A stretch of 64,000 nucleotides of DNA from Phycisphaerae bacterium (lineage in GTDB: Bacteria; Planctomycetota; Phycisphaerae; Phycisphaerales; UBA1924), in contig JAUIHS010000003.1 in NCBI GenBank assembly GCA_030432255.1, positions 62,001-126,000 of the forward strand, read 5' to 3'. Below are positions 46,901 through 56,535 of the stretch, piece by piece. How positions within the stretch are numbered: position 1 is the first letter of the stretch; each line of letters opens with the position of its first letter. The notes below the pieces were generated by a model. That model was not told the DNA's origin and did no database searches. It was given only the letters and a program-made list of their open reading frames with translations. The translations under genes were made by a program, and so were the position numbers.

Positions 46901-49900
46901 CCACGTACCGGGGCTACGGGTATGGATACGGGAATGCCACGATCAGGATTCCGGGCACGGTCGGCGAGGCGCACTCTTACGCCATTGCTCACCTGCGCGG
47001 CCTGTCGACAGGCATGGGCGAGGATCGCCTGACCGGTTTGACGGAAGAGATGGAGCGGAGAGGTGTCCATCTGGCGGAGATCCTGTTGAATGACGACATG
47101 GACTGGGGGATGCAGCAGGGGGTGCCCGAGAAGGTTCTTGCGCAGTATCCGGATGAGGAGGCGCTGCTGGCGATCACGGCGATGGCGGGCGGCTGGGGCA
47201 CCTCCGAGGTGATCGAAGCGACACATCTCGAGAAGGCGATCGAGATCTTCCGCGACTCGTATCCGACACTTGCGCTGGGTGCGGCCTGCAGTTTGATGCG
47301 AGATGCCAGCATGGAGACGGAAGAAGAGCAGGCATCGCGATGGGAGTCGCTGCTTGAAGTCATCGACGGCGTCGAGAAGCCCGGAGAGTATGACCTGTTC
47401 ATCGTCGGTTCTCTCCTCGGCGGCCTGTATGGTCAGACTTCCGCGAGTCTCAGCGAGGAGCATCGTGCGCACCTCTCGGGTGTGGCGACGGAATGGTTCC
47501 GGGAGATCGGCAGCGGGGGCATGTATGGCGAATACACATTCGCCATGATTGCGATGATCCTTGTTCAGCAGGAAGACTACGCCTCACTCGCGTCGATCCT
47601 GACCTCCGAGGTCGAGCGACATCGCCGCACCGGGCGACAGTCTCAGTCCCGCGGAGCCATGGCACAGATGTACGCTTATGGTGCCAATTCGATGCCTCTC
47701 CAGGCCATCTCATTCCCGCCCGCGCAGATTGACTCCATTCCCACTTCGGTTGCATCGCTGATCTCCGGGGAACGTGGCGGTTACTTCAGCATGGCCTCCG
47801 GGTCGGTTGATCCCGCGAGTCTGCTGGCCTCACTGGAAGAGCAGGGTGCTGATCCTCTGCTCCGCGCTCTGGTCGCCGGCCTCGCTGACGAATCGGATCG
47901 GTTTGAAGAACTTCTCGACCCGTTCCTCGCGTCCGAGGAGCCCGACCTTGATGCACTGGTGATCGCCGGCGCCTGGTCCGCTCGGGAGGGTCGCTACGCC
48001 GAATCGGTCGAACGACTGATTTCTGCATCCTACCTGCCCATGACACGTGCCCGACGCGAGTGGATCGATGGATGCATCGTTGGGACAGCTCTGCTGGCCG
48101 AGGCTCCCGGTGATCCGGATCGGGTGCGACGGTCCGCGCTCCGGCTGCTGCAGTCCCGCCGCTCCCCCGCTGAGCAGGACATGATCGTCACCGCGCTCGC
48201 TGACCTCGGTCATGAGGACGAAGCTGAGCAACTGCGGGAAAGCGTCGACCAGACCGCAACCGGGCGCAATCCCTTCATTCGCCACCAGTACGGTGGCGCG
48301 AGCACACCGGGCGCAGCCGATCGCTTCCGCGACCTTGTTGACGACGGACGAACGGACTCGGCGTTCCGCCTCGCGGCCCGTGAACTTCGCCCCGTCGCCC
48401 AGGGACTTCTGTCAGGTAACACCTTCATCACCCGGCAGGAAGGAACGCAATTGCTTGTTGCAGTCATCAGGTCGGAGGGCGTGGAAGATGACTTCATCGC
48501 ATTCAACAGGCCCGCCGACGATGCGAACTCACGCCAGTGGACCCTCTTCGCGGGCATGCTCGATGTCCTCGAGCGAACGGACGAAGCGATCGAGGCGTAC
48601 ACCATGGCGCTCTCAGACGAACGACCCGCGATCGAGATCGTGGCTCGACTGGTCAATCTCAATGTCAAGGCTCTTGAGCCGGAGGCCGCTGCGGCAGCCA
48701 TGGCGCGAGTCGATCTGGACCGGGATGCGGGCGCGCTGGTCATGGTTCTCTCGGAAGGGCTGAGCGGGTCACTTGAGAAGTTGGACAATCGCATCGCCGC
48801 AGCCCAGGCGGTCGCCATCTTCGTAGAGGGTCTGGAGGAGATCCCGGAGGACTTCTACCTGAACACATCTTTCCTGTACGACGGTCTGGCACGTGCGGAC
48901 TTTCAGGGAACCTCGAATCTGCCGCACATGTACGCGACGAACCAGTCGAAGGCGGACCTTCAACTGGAACCGAACCGGCGCCGATGGTCGGCACATGACC
49001 GTCTTGCAGAAGCGATGCTGCGCGTTCCTTCCGCATCTCCTGATGCCTTCTCGCGTCTCCTTGTTTCATCGGAAGTGCATGAGAGCGATGCTTCCCGCTT
49101 CACGGACCTCGCCGAACGTGTGTTGCTCATGCCGCGAGGCGACGACATGTCCCAGTTGGGCGGCCTCATCAGCATGAGCGGTATGCGCTTCGCCAGGATG
49201 GAGCAACAGGAGCAATTCCGGCTCCGCTCCCCGGCAGAGTATCTCGCTGAGACGCTCGCTACGACGGACAGCGACAGGCTGTCCAGAATCTCGGAGGCCA
49301 TGATTGAGCAGGAGCACGATACGGACGCACAACTGCTCAAGTCTCTTGTTGCGCTCTTCCAGGTGGAAGGGGAAGAGTTCACTGCCCAGGCCGAGGCGTT
49401 CCTCTCGATTCGCAAGCAGGCCGGCTCGATGAAGGTGTTCGAGGATCGGACCGACGTCCTGCTCTCCATCATGGACGTGCGTGAAGTGGATCCCGCCCTC
49501 GTGTATGACGCACTGCTGACTCACTTCAAGGACGGATACAACGATCCCATTTCAGGCGAGACGCTCCCCTCTGGTATCTCCAGCTACGCAAAGGCGCTGG
49601 TGCTCGCAGGCGAGGTGAGGCGCGCGGATCAACTCTTCGAGGAGTTCGCGACGCTGTTGATCGGCGAGGCCTCGAAGCGAGATGAGATCATTCGCAGGAA
49701 CTTCAAGTCGAATGGCTGGCGAGGCGGAACGGTCAACGCCCGCATCCATCAGTTTCTCGACCTTCTGTCTTCCTGCATCTCCGAATCATCGCTCTGCATC
49801 ATCGCCTTCAGTCGAACGGGCGTGCTGAGCGACCCGGAGGTCAACGAGGACTTCGACAGTCTCACGTGGTACATCGACAACAGCATCAACGGTCTGCTGC

Positions 49901-52900
49901 AGGCTTTCAGCGACGACAAGATCTCCGCGGATTCGATCATTGAGATGCTCGACCTGACTCGCTGGCAGGACGATCTTGATACGTTCGATCCCATGCGCCT
50001 CACCGATCGCTGGAATCGCAGCAGCAACAGTCGCAGGAGTGTCATGTCGCTTTTCTTTGAGTCGGTGCGGAGGATGGAGGACGACAGCGAACGCGATGCA
50101 AGGCCGCTGCGAAGGGCACTTCAAGCCTGGACAGAAGCAGACGAACCTGCCTGGGGAACAAGCATCGCCAATCTCTGGTTGCAGCGGGAAGATGGAGCGG
50201 GATGGTGTGAGTCGCTCGCGCCCTGGGCCGCGCGGGTCGACGCCATGGAGAGCGACCAGCAGGAGGTGGTCCTGGCGGCCGTCCCGTCACGCTTCAAGGA
50301 AACTGGTGATGTTGATGGACTCTCGCCCGATGCGCGCATCATCCACGAAATCCTGAACGGTACCCGGGATTCCGTGGACGACCTGCTGGCCGAACTGCTG
50401 GAAGTGAAGTTCCTGAAACCGGATGAGCGATCGGAGTACCTCACACGCGCCTCTCAGACACTCGCCCGGCTGATCGAAGATGATCGTTTCGATGATGCCA
50501 TGAAGTTGATCGAGCATGAGCAGAAGATCTCACGCGGCGTCGCGCGCCGTGATGATGGCAATTCTCCGCTGTTGTCAAGAGTTGCCAATGAGTGGGAATA
50601 CGAAGAGGAACTCACGGCTGAGCGGGCATCCGGAATTGTCTCAATGACCCTTCGACTCATTCGCAGCGCCGATGATGCCTTGAACATCGACCAGACGCTC
50701 CGACGCCTGCGGCGCCCGCTCTCCGCAATGGCGCGTCAGCAACGGGATGAACTCGAGGACTCCAGCAGTGTGTCCGATCGCGAGAAGTATGCTCGAGGCA
50801 TGTTGCTCGTCCTGCAATCACTGTCCGAGGAGGCTGACGGACTGGTGATGCTGGAACCGCTCGTCAGGGCCCTTCCTGGCGTGGATCAGGAGTTGTACGA
50901 CCGGTTGATCTCATGGGTCGATTCCGAGGCACCGGCCGAAGGCGGAGCGCCGGAGTGGTATCCCGATCTGGCTCAGGCTGCCCTGCAACTTGCTCACCTC
51001 CGATCGGAGGGGGACGAGGACGGCGGAGAGATGAGCCAGGACCTGGAAGCGGCGCACGCCGGTCTGAATGCTCTGGCAGGGCAGTCAGACCTTCCCGCCT
51101 CATTGAGGGCAACTGCATTCGGCACGCTCGTCTCGAACTTGCCGCCGGGAGAGCCGGCGAAGCACGTCGATCAGATGGTGGCCGTACTGATCGAGGTCTT
51201 CGAGTCCGAGTACATCTACCTCAAGGGTGCGTGGCTGGAAACCATGCTCGCCGAGATCAGGGAGGCGCCCGAGCATCCGCAGACCGCTGAACTCGTGCAG
51301 TCGTTCATGCGTGCCGTGCCTCGTGCGTCCACGTATGGAACTCCGATGCTCACTTCGAGCAGCGTCCACGCTTTCGAGAACGATGCGGAGCCGGATCTGC
51401 ACAGCGGCGAACTGATCCTTGATCTCGCGTTGCGGGCAGGGGAGGAGCGCACCATCCGCACTCTGACGCGGGGTGATGCCGTCCTTGGCTCTGCTCCCAC
51501 AGCCTGGGCGATGATGGCGCGGGGCGGGCTTCACGAAGAGGCCGCGGCGATGATCGACGAATGGTGGAAAGAGGCGCGTCCGGTGCGCACCTCGGGGATG
51601 CTGTATGACGAGGCGCTGCACGAGGCGGTCGGCAGTGTCGCCGCGGCAATTGAAGACCCCGAAGTGGCCCTCTACGCCCGCATCGCCCTCTCGCTCTTCC
51701 CCGATATCGACCCCGCAGTGGAGTCAGCGTCGGATGAGTGGATGCATCCGTGGCCGGATCGTGATGGGCGGCTGGTGGCGCTCGCCAACGAGTCGCTTGA
51801 GCACGAATTTGAGTCACAACAGCTTCGTCGCCGGATTCTGCGCCTGCTCGCGGCCGAGCGGGCCTCACGTGATGTCATTGCGGATGCTCTCGCCGTCACA
51901 GCGGCGGAGTTTTCTTTGAGCGCACCCAGTGGCTTCAACGAAGAAGACGAGCGGCTTGCATTTGAACTGATCTATGCTCACCTGGTCTCGGCGATCGAAC
52001 ATGGCGAAGCCGAGCCGATGCTGACTCGGATCAGCAATCTCAAGGAGGCGATGGAAGGAGCCGCTTCCAACTCCGTCTCAGTGCGGGTGACTGGTCTGCA
52101 GAGCATCTTCGAGACCCACGTCCTCGGTCGGCTCGCCGATCCCGATGCCGGGGTCTCGCGGCAACTCGCCTGGGAGATCGGAAAGGAACTTGCTCCCATG
52201 AACTCCGAGGCGAACTGGTATGGGTCCTACCGCTACGCGAGTCCGATCCTGACCTCCGTGCTCGTTCTTGGAGTTCTGGAGGAAGGGTGCGACGGGCTCA
52301 CCGAGTGGATTGACACTTCCAGGACCGTGACCGATCAGGTCGAGCACATCGAAGCCGAGGAACTGCTCGAATTCGCGGGTGGACTCCTCGCGGCTGGCAC
52401 CGTCGCCGATGATGTCCGGATCGCCGCGGTTCAGGACATGCTCCGTTGCGAGAAGATCAAGGAGTTCATCGGTCCGGACGACTGGATCTTTGGACTGCTT
52501 CAGCAATACGACCTGCTGACGGATGAGGACCTCGCAGCGATCGGGCCGCGACTGGTCATGGAACTCGGTGACGAGACGTGGGTCAGTCTGGCGTGGACAG
52601 CGGGCCATGCCGACATTGACCTCAGCGACCTCGAGGAGCTCGCGTGGACTGAGGCGATGGAGACGCAGGAAGCCAATCGTGGCCGCCTTCGCTTCATCAC
52701 CTACATGGTCCGTGCCGGACGTCCTGATCTTGCCTTGACTTACATCGAGGGGATCGAGCCTGAGGACGACGAACAGCGGCGGTCCATTGAGCGGATCCTG
52801 TCCGAGGCGAATGAGGCCCTGGAGGCGGAATCCGCCGATGAAGGGGAAGAAGACCGCACCGGATCCGCCGCTCCCTCGTATACACTTCCATGCGACCTGA

Positions 52901-52935
52901 CTTTTCCTGACTACAGGGAGGTACACCTTGGCTGA
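43945..52935 (+). CDS. giant secreted TPR-repeat protein
   Basis: A 2996-residue protein with an N-terminal signal peptide (MKNSVFSLLALVTCAAAIVA, cleavage likely after AEA). The first 950 residues are mainly TPR-like helix pairs with typical spacing, for example ALKDLEKAAASV, AMEILDGLISAE and ADQALQIAGDQV. Later parts are acidic and helical with scattered repeat-like segments, and there is a short Tyr/Gly run (GYGYGYGN) near residue 990. No catalytic motif is seen. It opens an operon with a coiled-coil membrane protein, MoxR, DUF58 and VWA proteins, and overlaps the next start by eight bases, so it is probably an exported scaffold of that system. Confidence 0.85.
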   Translation: MKNSVFSLLALVTCAAAIVAPSPAEARPVAQSAAVVTPPAGAERYYTILLKRPETGYLFDRFVRTWLAEESPAALESFLREKATSGGVSEGLLLAFYFSHEGRNAEAISAFRNTLEAHPGTASILYEKARVEAATLDFDTALKDLEKAAASVSADDADLRELIAKLRGQLLIRTGEREAAIELWTNLLKEHPDDPVLREDVVQLLVDEGQHEAAMEILDGLISAESDPHKQVMHRLWRGEILRRANKLEDARSVYTDILDDVGQGSWIERELLSQIEQSYRQRQDISGLAERLEALAEAHPERTSIGKALAGVHIELGDSDRGVEIWKNILERTPNDLDSREQYARVLADAQLFDKAAAQVDRLIEARPDDGSLWLRRAEFKYALGESDEAAASVRGYLERAGDEISSYVRAGRTLQRMDLTEEAVSVMREMVAVAPEDRERQTTLAEFLHGADQAEEAMQIWTGLIGDADAEGIIAVARSMRARGEGEAAQDAMLARAETFRDDPAFVATLVESSPRTERPEIVRWGERWIDIAITPDETLRAVATTARLARRAEVLLDLEARLAGEADPGVGTRCLLAEVRELTGDWMGADQALQIAGDQVDERILLQRVRLLKSRREWARAASAMEALAAQDGGETSARLREIIDLHRRARQFDQALSWARRWQTIAPGSVTPWLAEASLLRASDRAEEGLAVLEAASRQFEDATIRIELAEAYREEDRDLDAERVLWTLYDEAESTADRIRWAGRLAETLRWSDRFDTLLMTLEERRSRSRSDVEILMSLAEVYRVGDMYEERRQVLLEASRLEPENIELLLAIARIEEDDGDITNARGTLRRAMLIDTSGRVMERLAALEIAEGNTDAAFALLDDPRAPAMDCEDVVGIANTLFGLGEVESARDFLVPRMARYDDDYRFIYMLGVLEADLGDREEQAIQHMLSVLEIQTEPDGRAGQRLPRSWSVLDGVMPLSALQLTLQQQADSSARSHSTYRGYGYGYGNATIRIPGTVGEAHSYAIAHLRGLSTGMGEDRLTGLTEEMERRGVHLAEILLNDDMDWGMQQGVPEKVLAQYPDEEALLAITAMAGGWGTSEVIEATHLEKAIEIFRDSYPTLALGAACSLMRDASMETEEEQASRWESLLEVIDGVEKPGEYDLFIVGSLLGGLYGQTSASLSEEHRAHLSGVATEWFREIGSGGMYGEYTFAMIAMILVQQEDYASLASILTSEVERHRRTGRQSQSRGAMAQMYAYGANSMPLQAISFPPAQIDSIPTSVASLISGERGGYFSMASGSVDPASLLASLEEQGADPLLRALVAGLADESDRFEELLDPFLASEEPDLDALVIAGAWSAREGRYAESVERLISASYLPMTRARREWIDGCIVGTALLAEAPGDPDRVRRSALRLLQSRRSPAEQDMIVTALADLGHEDEAEQLRESVDQTATGRNPFIRHQYGGASTPGAADRFRDLVDDGRTDSAFRLAARELRPVAQGLLSGNTFITRQEGTQLLVAVIRSEGVEDDFIAFNRPADDANSRQWTLFAGMLDVLERTDEAIEAYTMALSDERPAIEIVARLVNLNVKALEPEAAAAAMARVDLDRDAGALVMVLSEGLSGSLEKLDNRIAAAQAVAIFVEGLEEIPEDFYLNTSFLYDGLARADFQGTSNLPHMYATNQSKADLQLEPNRRRWSAHDRLAEAMLRVPSASPDAFSRLLVSSEVHESDASRFTDLAERVLLMPRGDDMSQLGGLISMSGMRFARMEQQEQFRLRSPAEYLAETLATTDSDRLSRISEAMIEQEHDTDAQLLKSLVALFQVEGEEFTAQAEAFLSIRKQAGSMKVFEDRTDVLLSIMDVREVDPALVYDALLTHFKDGYNDPISGETLPSGISSYAKALVLAGEVRRADQLFEEFATLLIGEASKRDEIIRRNFKSNGWRGGTVNARIHQFLDLLSSCISESSLCIIAFSRTGVLSDPEVNEDFDSLTWYIDNSINGLLQAFSDDKISADSIIEMLDLTRWQDDLDTFDPMRLTDRWNRSSNSRRSVMSLFFESVRRMEDDSERDARPLRRALQAWTEADEPAWGTSIANLWLQREDGAGWCESLAPWAARVDAMESDQQEVVLAAVPSRFKETGDVDGLSPDARIIHEILNGTRDSVDDLLAELLEVKFLKPDERSEYLTRASQTLARLIEDDRFDDAMKLIEHEQKISRGVARRDDGNSPLLSRVANEWEYEEELTAERASGIVSMTLRLIRSADDALNIDQTLRRLRRPLSAMARQQRDELEDSSSVSDREKYARGMLLVLQSLSEEADGLVMLEPLVRALPGVDQELYDRLISWVDSEAPAEGGAPEWYPDLAQAALQLAHLRSEGDEDGGEMSQDLEAAHAGLNALAGQSDLPASLRATAFGTLVSNLPPGEPAKHVDQMVAVLIEVFESEYIYLKGAWLETMLAEIREAPEHPQTAELVQSFMRAVPRASTYGTPMLTSSSVHAFENDAEPDLHSGELILDLALRAGEERTIRTLTRGDAVLGSAPTAWAMMARGGLHEEAAAMIDEWWKEARPVRTSGMLYDEALHEAVGSVAAAIEDPEVALYARIALSLFPDIDPAVESASDEWMHPWPDRDGRLVALANESLEHEFESQQLRRRILRLLAAERASRDVIADALAVTAAEFSLSAPSGFNEEDERLAFELIYAHLVSAIEHGEAEPMLTRISNLKEAMEGAASNSVSVRVTGLQSIFETHVLGRLADPDAGVSRQLAWEIGKELAPMNSEANWYGSYRYASPILTSVLVLGVLEEGCDGLTEWIDTSRTVTDQVEHIEAEELLEFAGGLLAAGTVADDVRIAAVQDMLRCEKIKEFIGPDDWIFGLLQQYDLLTDEDLAAIGPRLVMELGDETWVSLAWTAGHADIDLSDLEELAWTEAMETQEANRGRLRFITYMVRAGRPDLALTYIEGIEPEDDEQRRSIERILSEANEALEAESADEGEEDRTGSAAPSYTLPCDLTFPDYREVHLG

Positions 52936-54610
52936 TCGCCACCAGGACATCAGTGCCGTCGTCGAGGCGGCACGTCGAACCGTCAGCCTTTCCCGGGCCC
53001 TGATCCGGTCACTCTGGGTCATCGCCATCGTGTCCGGGCTCACAGTCATGGGCGGTATCGCCTTTGTGATGGCTGGCTTTGCTGTGCCGGCATGGATCTA
53101 TGCCCTCGCGGCGGGGATCGGGATCCCGGGTCTCGTGATCGCGTTCGTACTCGGGCGTATCAATGCGCGCCGTGCGGCGGCGCTTCTCGATGCGCACTTC
53201 GGGCTGGAAGACGGCACTGCATCCGCAATCCGATTTGCGTCCGACGGGCATGATGGAGGTTTCTACACGCTGCAGCATGCATGGCTGACCCGCCGCCTCG
53301 ACCAGGTGGATGTCCGCAAGTTGCGTGCTGCGCCTTCGCGCCGGCTGGTTGCCGCTGCGACGATCATTCCCCTGCTGGCCGTCGGTCTCGCCTTCGCACC
53401 TGAGTCATCGAGGGTTGCGGAGGAGCGCGCCAGGTTCGCGCGCACCGAAGCCCTGGCTCACGAGCTCAATGTCGGCCTCGAGGAGCAGGTCCGGCGGGAT
53501 ATTGAAGAGTCGCAGGAAGAGGAAAAGGAAGCACTTGAGCCTGACGACCTCGTCGAACTCGTCGAGAAGCTCGAGATCTCGGGTGACGAAGAGGAACTCC
53601 TTCGGCAGTATGCCGAGATGGAACGGGAAGTCACAGAACGGGCGGCTGCGCTGGATCGCGCGCGTGCCGAGAACCTGCTCGCCTCCGCCGGCGCGGAACT
53701 GGCCGCCGGAAGTGAGACCCAGAAACTGGGAGAGATGCTCGAACGCGGCGAGTTTGAGCAGGCAGCCAGGGAAATGGAAGCCCTTCGACCAAACGCGAAG
53801 GCCCCAACGGCCGAGCAACTTGAAGCCAAGCGCGCCGAACTGGATCAACTGAAGGCCATGTCGAGCAAACTGGGCGAGGCGGCCCGTCGTCACCGCGCTT
53901 CGGGCAAGGCGACCAATGGTCAGGCGAGGAAGGCCGACGGTCGCCACGCCGATCAGGATGGTGACCCCAATGACTTTGCAGATGCCCTGGCCGGTGAGAT
54001 GTCGGACCTTGAGGAAGCCGTGGAGGAGATGGAACGCTCCCTGAAGCAGTGCGAGAATGGTCAGTGCAACGCCGAGAATGGCGAGAAGGCGGCAGCGGCT
54101 GCGCGGCGGGCCGGTGAAGCCATGTCGCGACTCCAGCGACGCATGCGCACCATGGATGGTCAACGACGCGCTCGATCGCGTCTCTCCTCGCTCGCACGGC
54201 AACTCGGGCAGTGCCAGGGTGCGGTTGCCGGGCAGTGCTCAAGCCCATTTGCGGGTGGCAAGCAGGCGGGCAGCGGCACCGCGTCAGGTGAGAACCAGGA
54301 ACAGACGCCCAATGACGGAATCACGCAGGCGCTGACAGGCATCCGGAACTCGGATGGCCCTTCACAGTCGATCGTAGAAGATGCGGATTCCGGAACTGGC
54401 GTCTCGACACGACGCAGCGAGCGAGGTGAGATGGACTACGCTCACCAACTGGAGTCGTTCGTGTCCCGGCCCGACGTCCCCGAGTCTGTCCGCGACGGTG
54501 TGAAGTCTTACTTCGAGACGATTCACGGTACCGGTCAGCCAGTCGATCCGGACGAGACCGGGCAGGCCGACGGGTCCGAAGGCGAGGCTTCTTCCGGGGA
54601 GAAACCATGA
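52928..54610 (+). CDS. coiled-coil membrane protein of the MoxR/VWA operon (TTG start)
   Basis: A 560-residue protein. Two hydrophobic helices near the N-terminus (LIRSLWVIAIVSGLTVMGG and WIYALAAGIGIPGLVIAFVL) and one near residue 145 are followed by a long charged coiled-coil region (EEQVRRDIEESQEEEKEALE, EMEREVTERAAALDRARAEN) and a Gly/Ser/Asp-rich tail. The layout is like the DUF4175-type proteins found with MoxR/DUF58 genes, though I cannot assign the family firmly. The start codon is TTG at 52928, supported by GGAGGT six bases upstream and by the eight-base overlap with the giant TPR gene. Its ATGA end overlaps moxR. Confidence 0.78.
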   Translation: MADRHQDISAVVEAARRTVSLSRALIRSLWVIAIVSGLTVMGGIAFVMAGFAVPAWIYALAAGIGIPGLVIAFVLGRINARRAAALLDAHFGLEDGTASAIRFASDGHDGGFYTLQHAWLTRRLDQVDVRKLRAAPSRRLVAAATIIPLLAVGLAFAPESSRVAEERARFARTEALAHELNVGLEEQVRRDIEESQEEEKEALEPDDLVELVEKLEISGDEEELLRQYAEMEREVTERAAALDRARAENLLASAGAELAAGSETQKLGEMLERGEFEQAAREMEALRPNAKAPTAEQLEAKRAELDQLKAMSSKLGEAARRHRASGKATNGQARKADGRHADQDGDPNDFADALAGEMSDLEEAVEEMERSLKQCENGQCNAENGEKAAAAARRAGEAMSRLQRRMRTMDGQRRARSRLSSLARQLGQCQGAVAGQCSSPFAGGKQAGSGTASGENQEQTPNDGITQALTGIRNSDGPSQSIVEDADSGTGVSTRRSERGEMDYAHQLESFVSRPDVPESVRDGVKSYFETIHGTGQPVDPDETGQADGSEGEASSGEKP

Positions 54611-55620
54611 GTACAGTGACACCGCTACCGACCGATCTGACGCAGGAAGAAGCGGAATCGGCCGCTGGACACTTCGTCGAGACATTCAACACCATCCGGA
54701 ACGAAGTCAGTCGCTTCATCGTCAGTCAGGGTGACGTCCTCGAGCAGGTGCTCATCGCGCTCTCGTGCGAAGGGCATGTTCTGCTGGAAGGCGTTCCAGG
54801 CCTCGGCAAGACGGCCCTGGTGACCACGATTGCACAGGCGGTGCAGTTGACCTTCCGGCGCATTCAGTTCACGCCCGACCTGCTCCCGGCCGACATCGTC
54901 GGCTCCATGATCCTCGTGGAGCGGGATGGTGAGAAACGACTGGAGTTCCAGCGCGGACCGGTCTTTACGAATCTCCTGCTCGCTGACGAGATCAATCGCG
55001 CCACGCCGAAGACCCAGTCGGCCCTGCTGGAGACCATGCAGGAACGCTCCGTCACCGTTGCCGGCGAGACCTCGCACCTCGATCGGCCCTTCTTCGTACT
55101 GGCAACTCAGAATCCGGTCGAGAGTGACGGTACGTACCCGCTGCCCGAGGCTCAACTCGATCGTTTCTTCTTCAAGCTCAATGTACCGCTGCCGAGCGAG
55201 GATGACCTGTCGCAGATCCTCGATCGCACCACGGGAGCCCACGTGCCGCAGATCGAACCTGTTGCATCGGGTGAGGACCTGATCCGCATGGCCCGGGTCG
55301 TTCGCTACGTACCGGTTGAAGAAGACGTTCAGCGCTACCTGATCCGGATAGTCCGGCGATCACATGCCGATGATGCAGCGGCGCCGGAGTCCGTTCGCAG
55401 ATTCGTGCGTCACGGTGCCTCCCCCCGCGCGGCACAGGCCATGCTCGCTGCCGCTCGCTGCCGCGCTCTCCTCGCTGGTCGGTTCCATGTCAGTCGTTCA
55501 GACATCGACCGCGTCGCTGCCCCGGCGATCCGACACCGGCTGATCCTGAGTTTCGAGGGAGAGGCGGAAGGCATCAGGCCCGACACGCTGGTCGGCGACA
55601 TCATCGACTCACTCAACTGA
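54607..55620 (+). CDS. MoxR-type AAA+ ATPase
   Basis: A 337-residue MoxR-family ATPase, thought to act as a chaperone that remodels or inserts cofactors into partner VWA proteins. Walker A is GVPGLGKTALV, Walker B LLLADEINRATPKTQSALLE, and the sensor region LATQNPVESDGTYPLPEAQL is standard. Length is typical. GGGGAG precedes the ATG, which overlaps the previous stop by four bases. The DUF58 and VWA genes that follow are the normal MoxR neighbours. Confidence 0.93.
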   Translation: MSTVTPLPTDLTQEEAESAAGHFVETFNTIRNEVSRFIVSQGDVLEQVLIALSCEGHVLLEGVPGLGKTALVTTIAQAVQLTFRRIQFTPDLLPADIVGSMILVERDGEKRLEFQRGPVFTNLLLADEINRATPKTQSALLETMQERSVTVAGETSHLDRPFFVLATQNPVESDGTYPLPEAQLDRFFFKLNVPLPSEDDLSQILDRTTGAHVPQIEPVASGEDLIRMARVVRYVPVEEDVQRYLIRIVRRSHADDAAAPESVRRFVRHGASPRAAQAMLAAARCRALLAGRFHVSRSDIDRVAAPAIRHRLILSFEGEAEGIRPDTLVGDIIDSLN

Positions 55621-55638
55621 TCGACGCTGGAGCCGCGC

Positions 55639-56535
55639 ATGGCCACTTCCACCGACAGCCAGCCCGCGTTCTCGCTGACCGATCCCGCCTTCATCCGTCG
55701 ACTCGAATCGCTCAGCCTGCTCGCGCGGCGTGTGCTTGGCGGGAAGCTCCAGGCCAACAGGCGAACGCGCCGCAAGGGTGCGGGCATCAGCTTCGCGGAT
55801 TATGCAGAGTACAACCTCGGCGATGATCACCGCGCCATCGACTGGCGGATCTACGGACGCCTCGAGCACCTCATCATCAAGCTCTTCGAAGTTGAGGAGG
55901 ACATGACGCTCGTGCTCCTCGTTGATGCCAGCCGCTCGATGGCCGCCAAGGCGGAGTACGCCGCGAAGCTCGCAGCGGCGCTCGCTTACATCGCGCTGAT
56001 GGGCATGGACCGGGTCGTGATCTACTCGATTTCCGAGTCGCTGCGCGTCGTGCAGGAGCCATGTCACGGGAAGGGACGGCTGCTGCCGATGCTCCGCGCC
56101 CTTGAGCGTGTGAGCATCACCGGTGTTGACAGCGATTTTGAAGCGTGCTGTCGCACATTGCAGGCACGGCATCGAAGTCGCGCGATGGTCGTTCCCATCT
56201 CGGATTTCTTCTTTCCCGGCGGATTCGAGACCGGCCTGAGCATGCTCCGCTACTCGAATCATGAAGTCTTTGCGATCCAGGTGCAGGACCAGTCGGACCG
56301 CGTCTGCGATATCCGGGGTGATGCCGACCTGCTCTGCGTCGAGACCGGCCATCGCCGTCGCATCACGGTCACTCCGCGGGAGAAGAGACTCTACGAAGCC
56401 GCGGTGGACGAGTGGAATCGACAGTTGCGGGAGGCCTGCGCGAGGTCGGGAATCGGTCTCTCCTCGATATCGACCGAGGTGCCATTTGATGAAGTCATCT
56501 CGCGGATCCTGAGGCGTGGGGGGCTTGTGGCGTGA
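55639..56535 (+). CDS. DUF58 domain protein
   Basis: A 298-residue protein of the DUF58 family, VWA-like proteins encoded beside MoxR. The DUF58 signature is clear: YNLGDDHRAIDWRIYGRLEH, followed by MTLVLLVDASRSM, a metal-binding DxSxS site. It has no membrane segment, so it should be cytosolic. It starts 19 bp after moxR and overlaps the next start (GTG) by four bases. Likely a MoxR substrate or partner, which is inference from known MoxR systems. Confidence 0.92.
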   Translation: MATSTDSQPAFSLTDPAFIRRLESLSLLARRVLGGKLQANRRTRRKGAGISFADYAEYNLGDDHRAIDWRIYGRLEHLIIKLFEVEEDMTLVLLVDASRSMAAKAEYAAKLAAALAYIALMGMDRVVIYSISESLRVVQEPCHGKGRLLPMLRALERVSITGVDSDFEACCRTLQARHRSRAMVVPISDFFFPGGFETGLSMLRYSNHEVFAIQVQDQSDRVCDIRGDADLLCVETGHRRRITVTPREKRLYEAAVDEWNRQLREACARSGIGLSSISTEVPFDEVISRILRRGGLVA

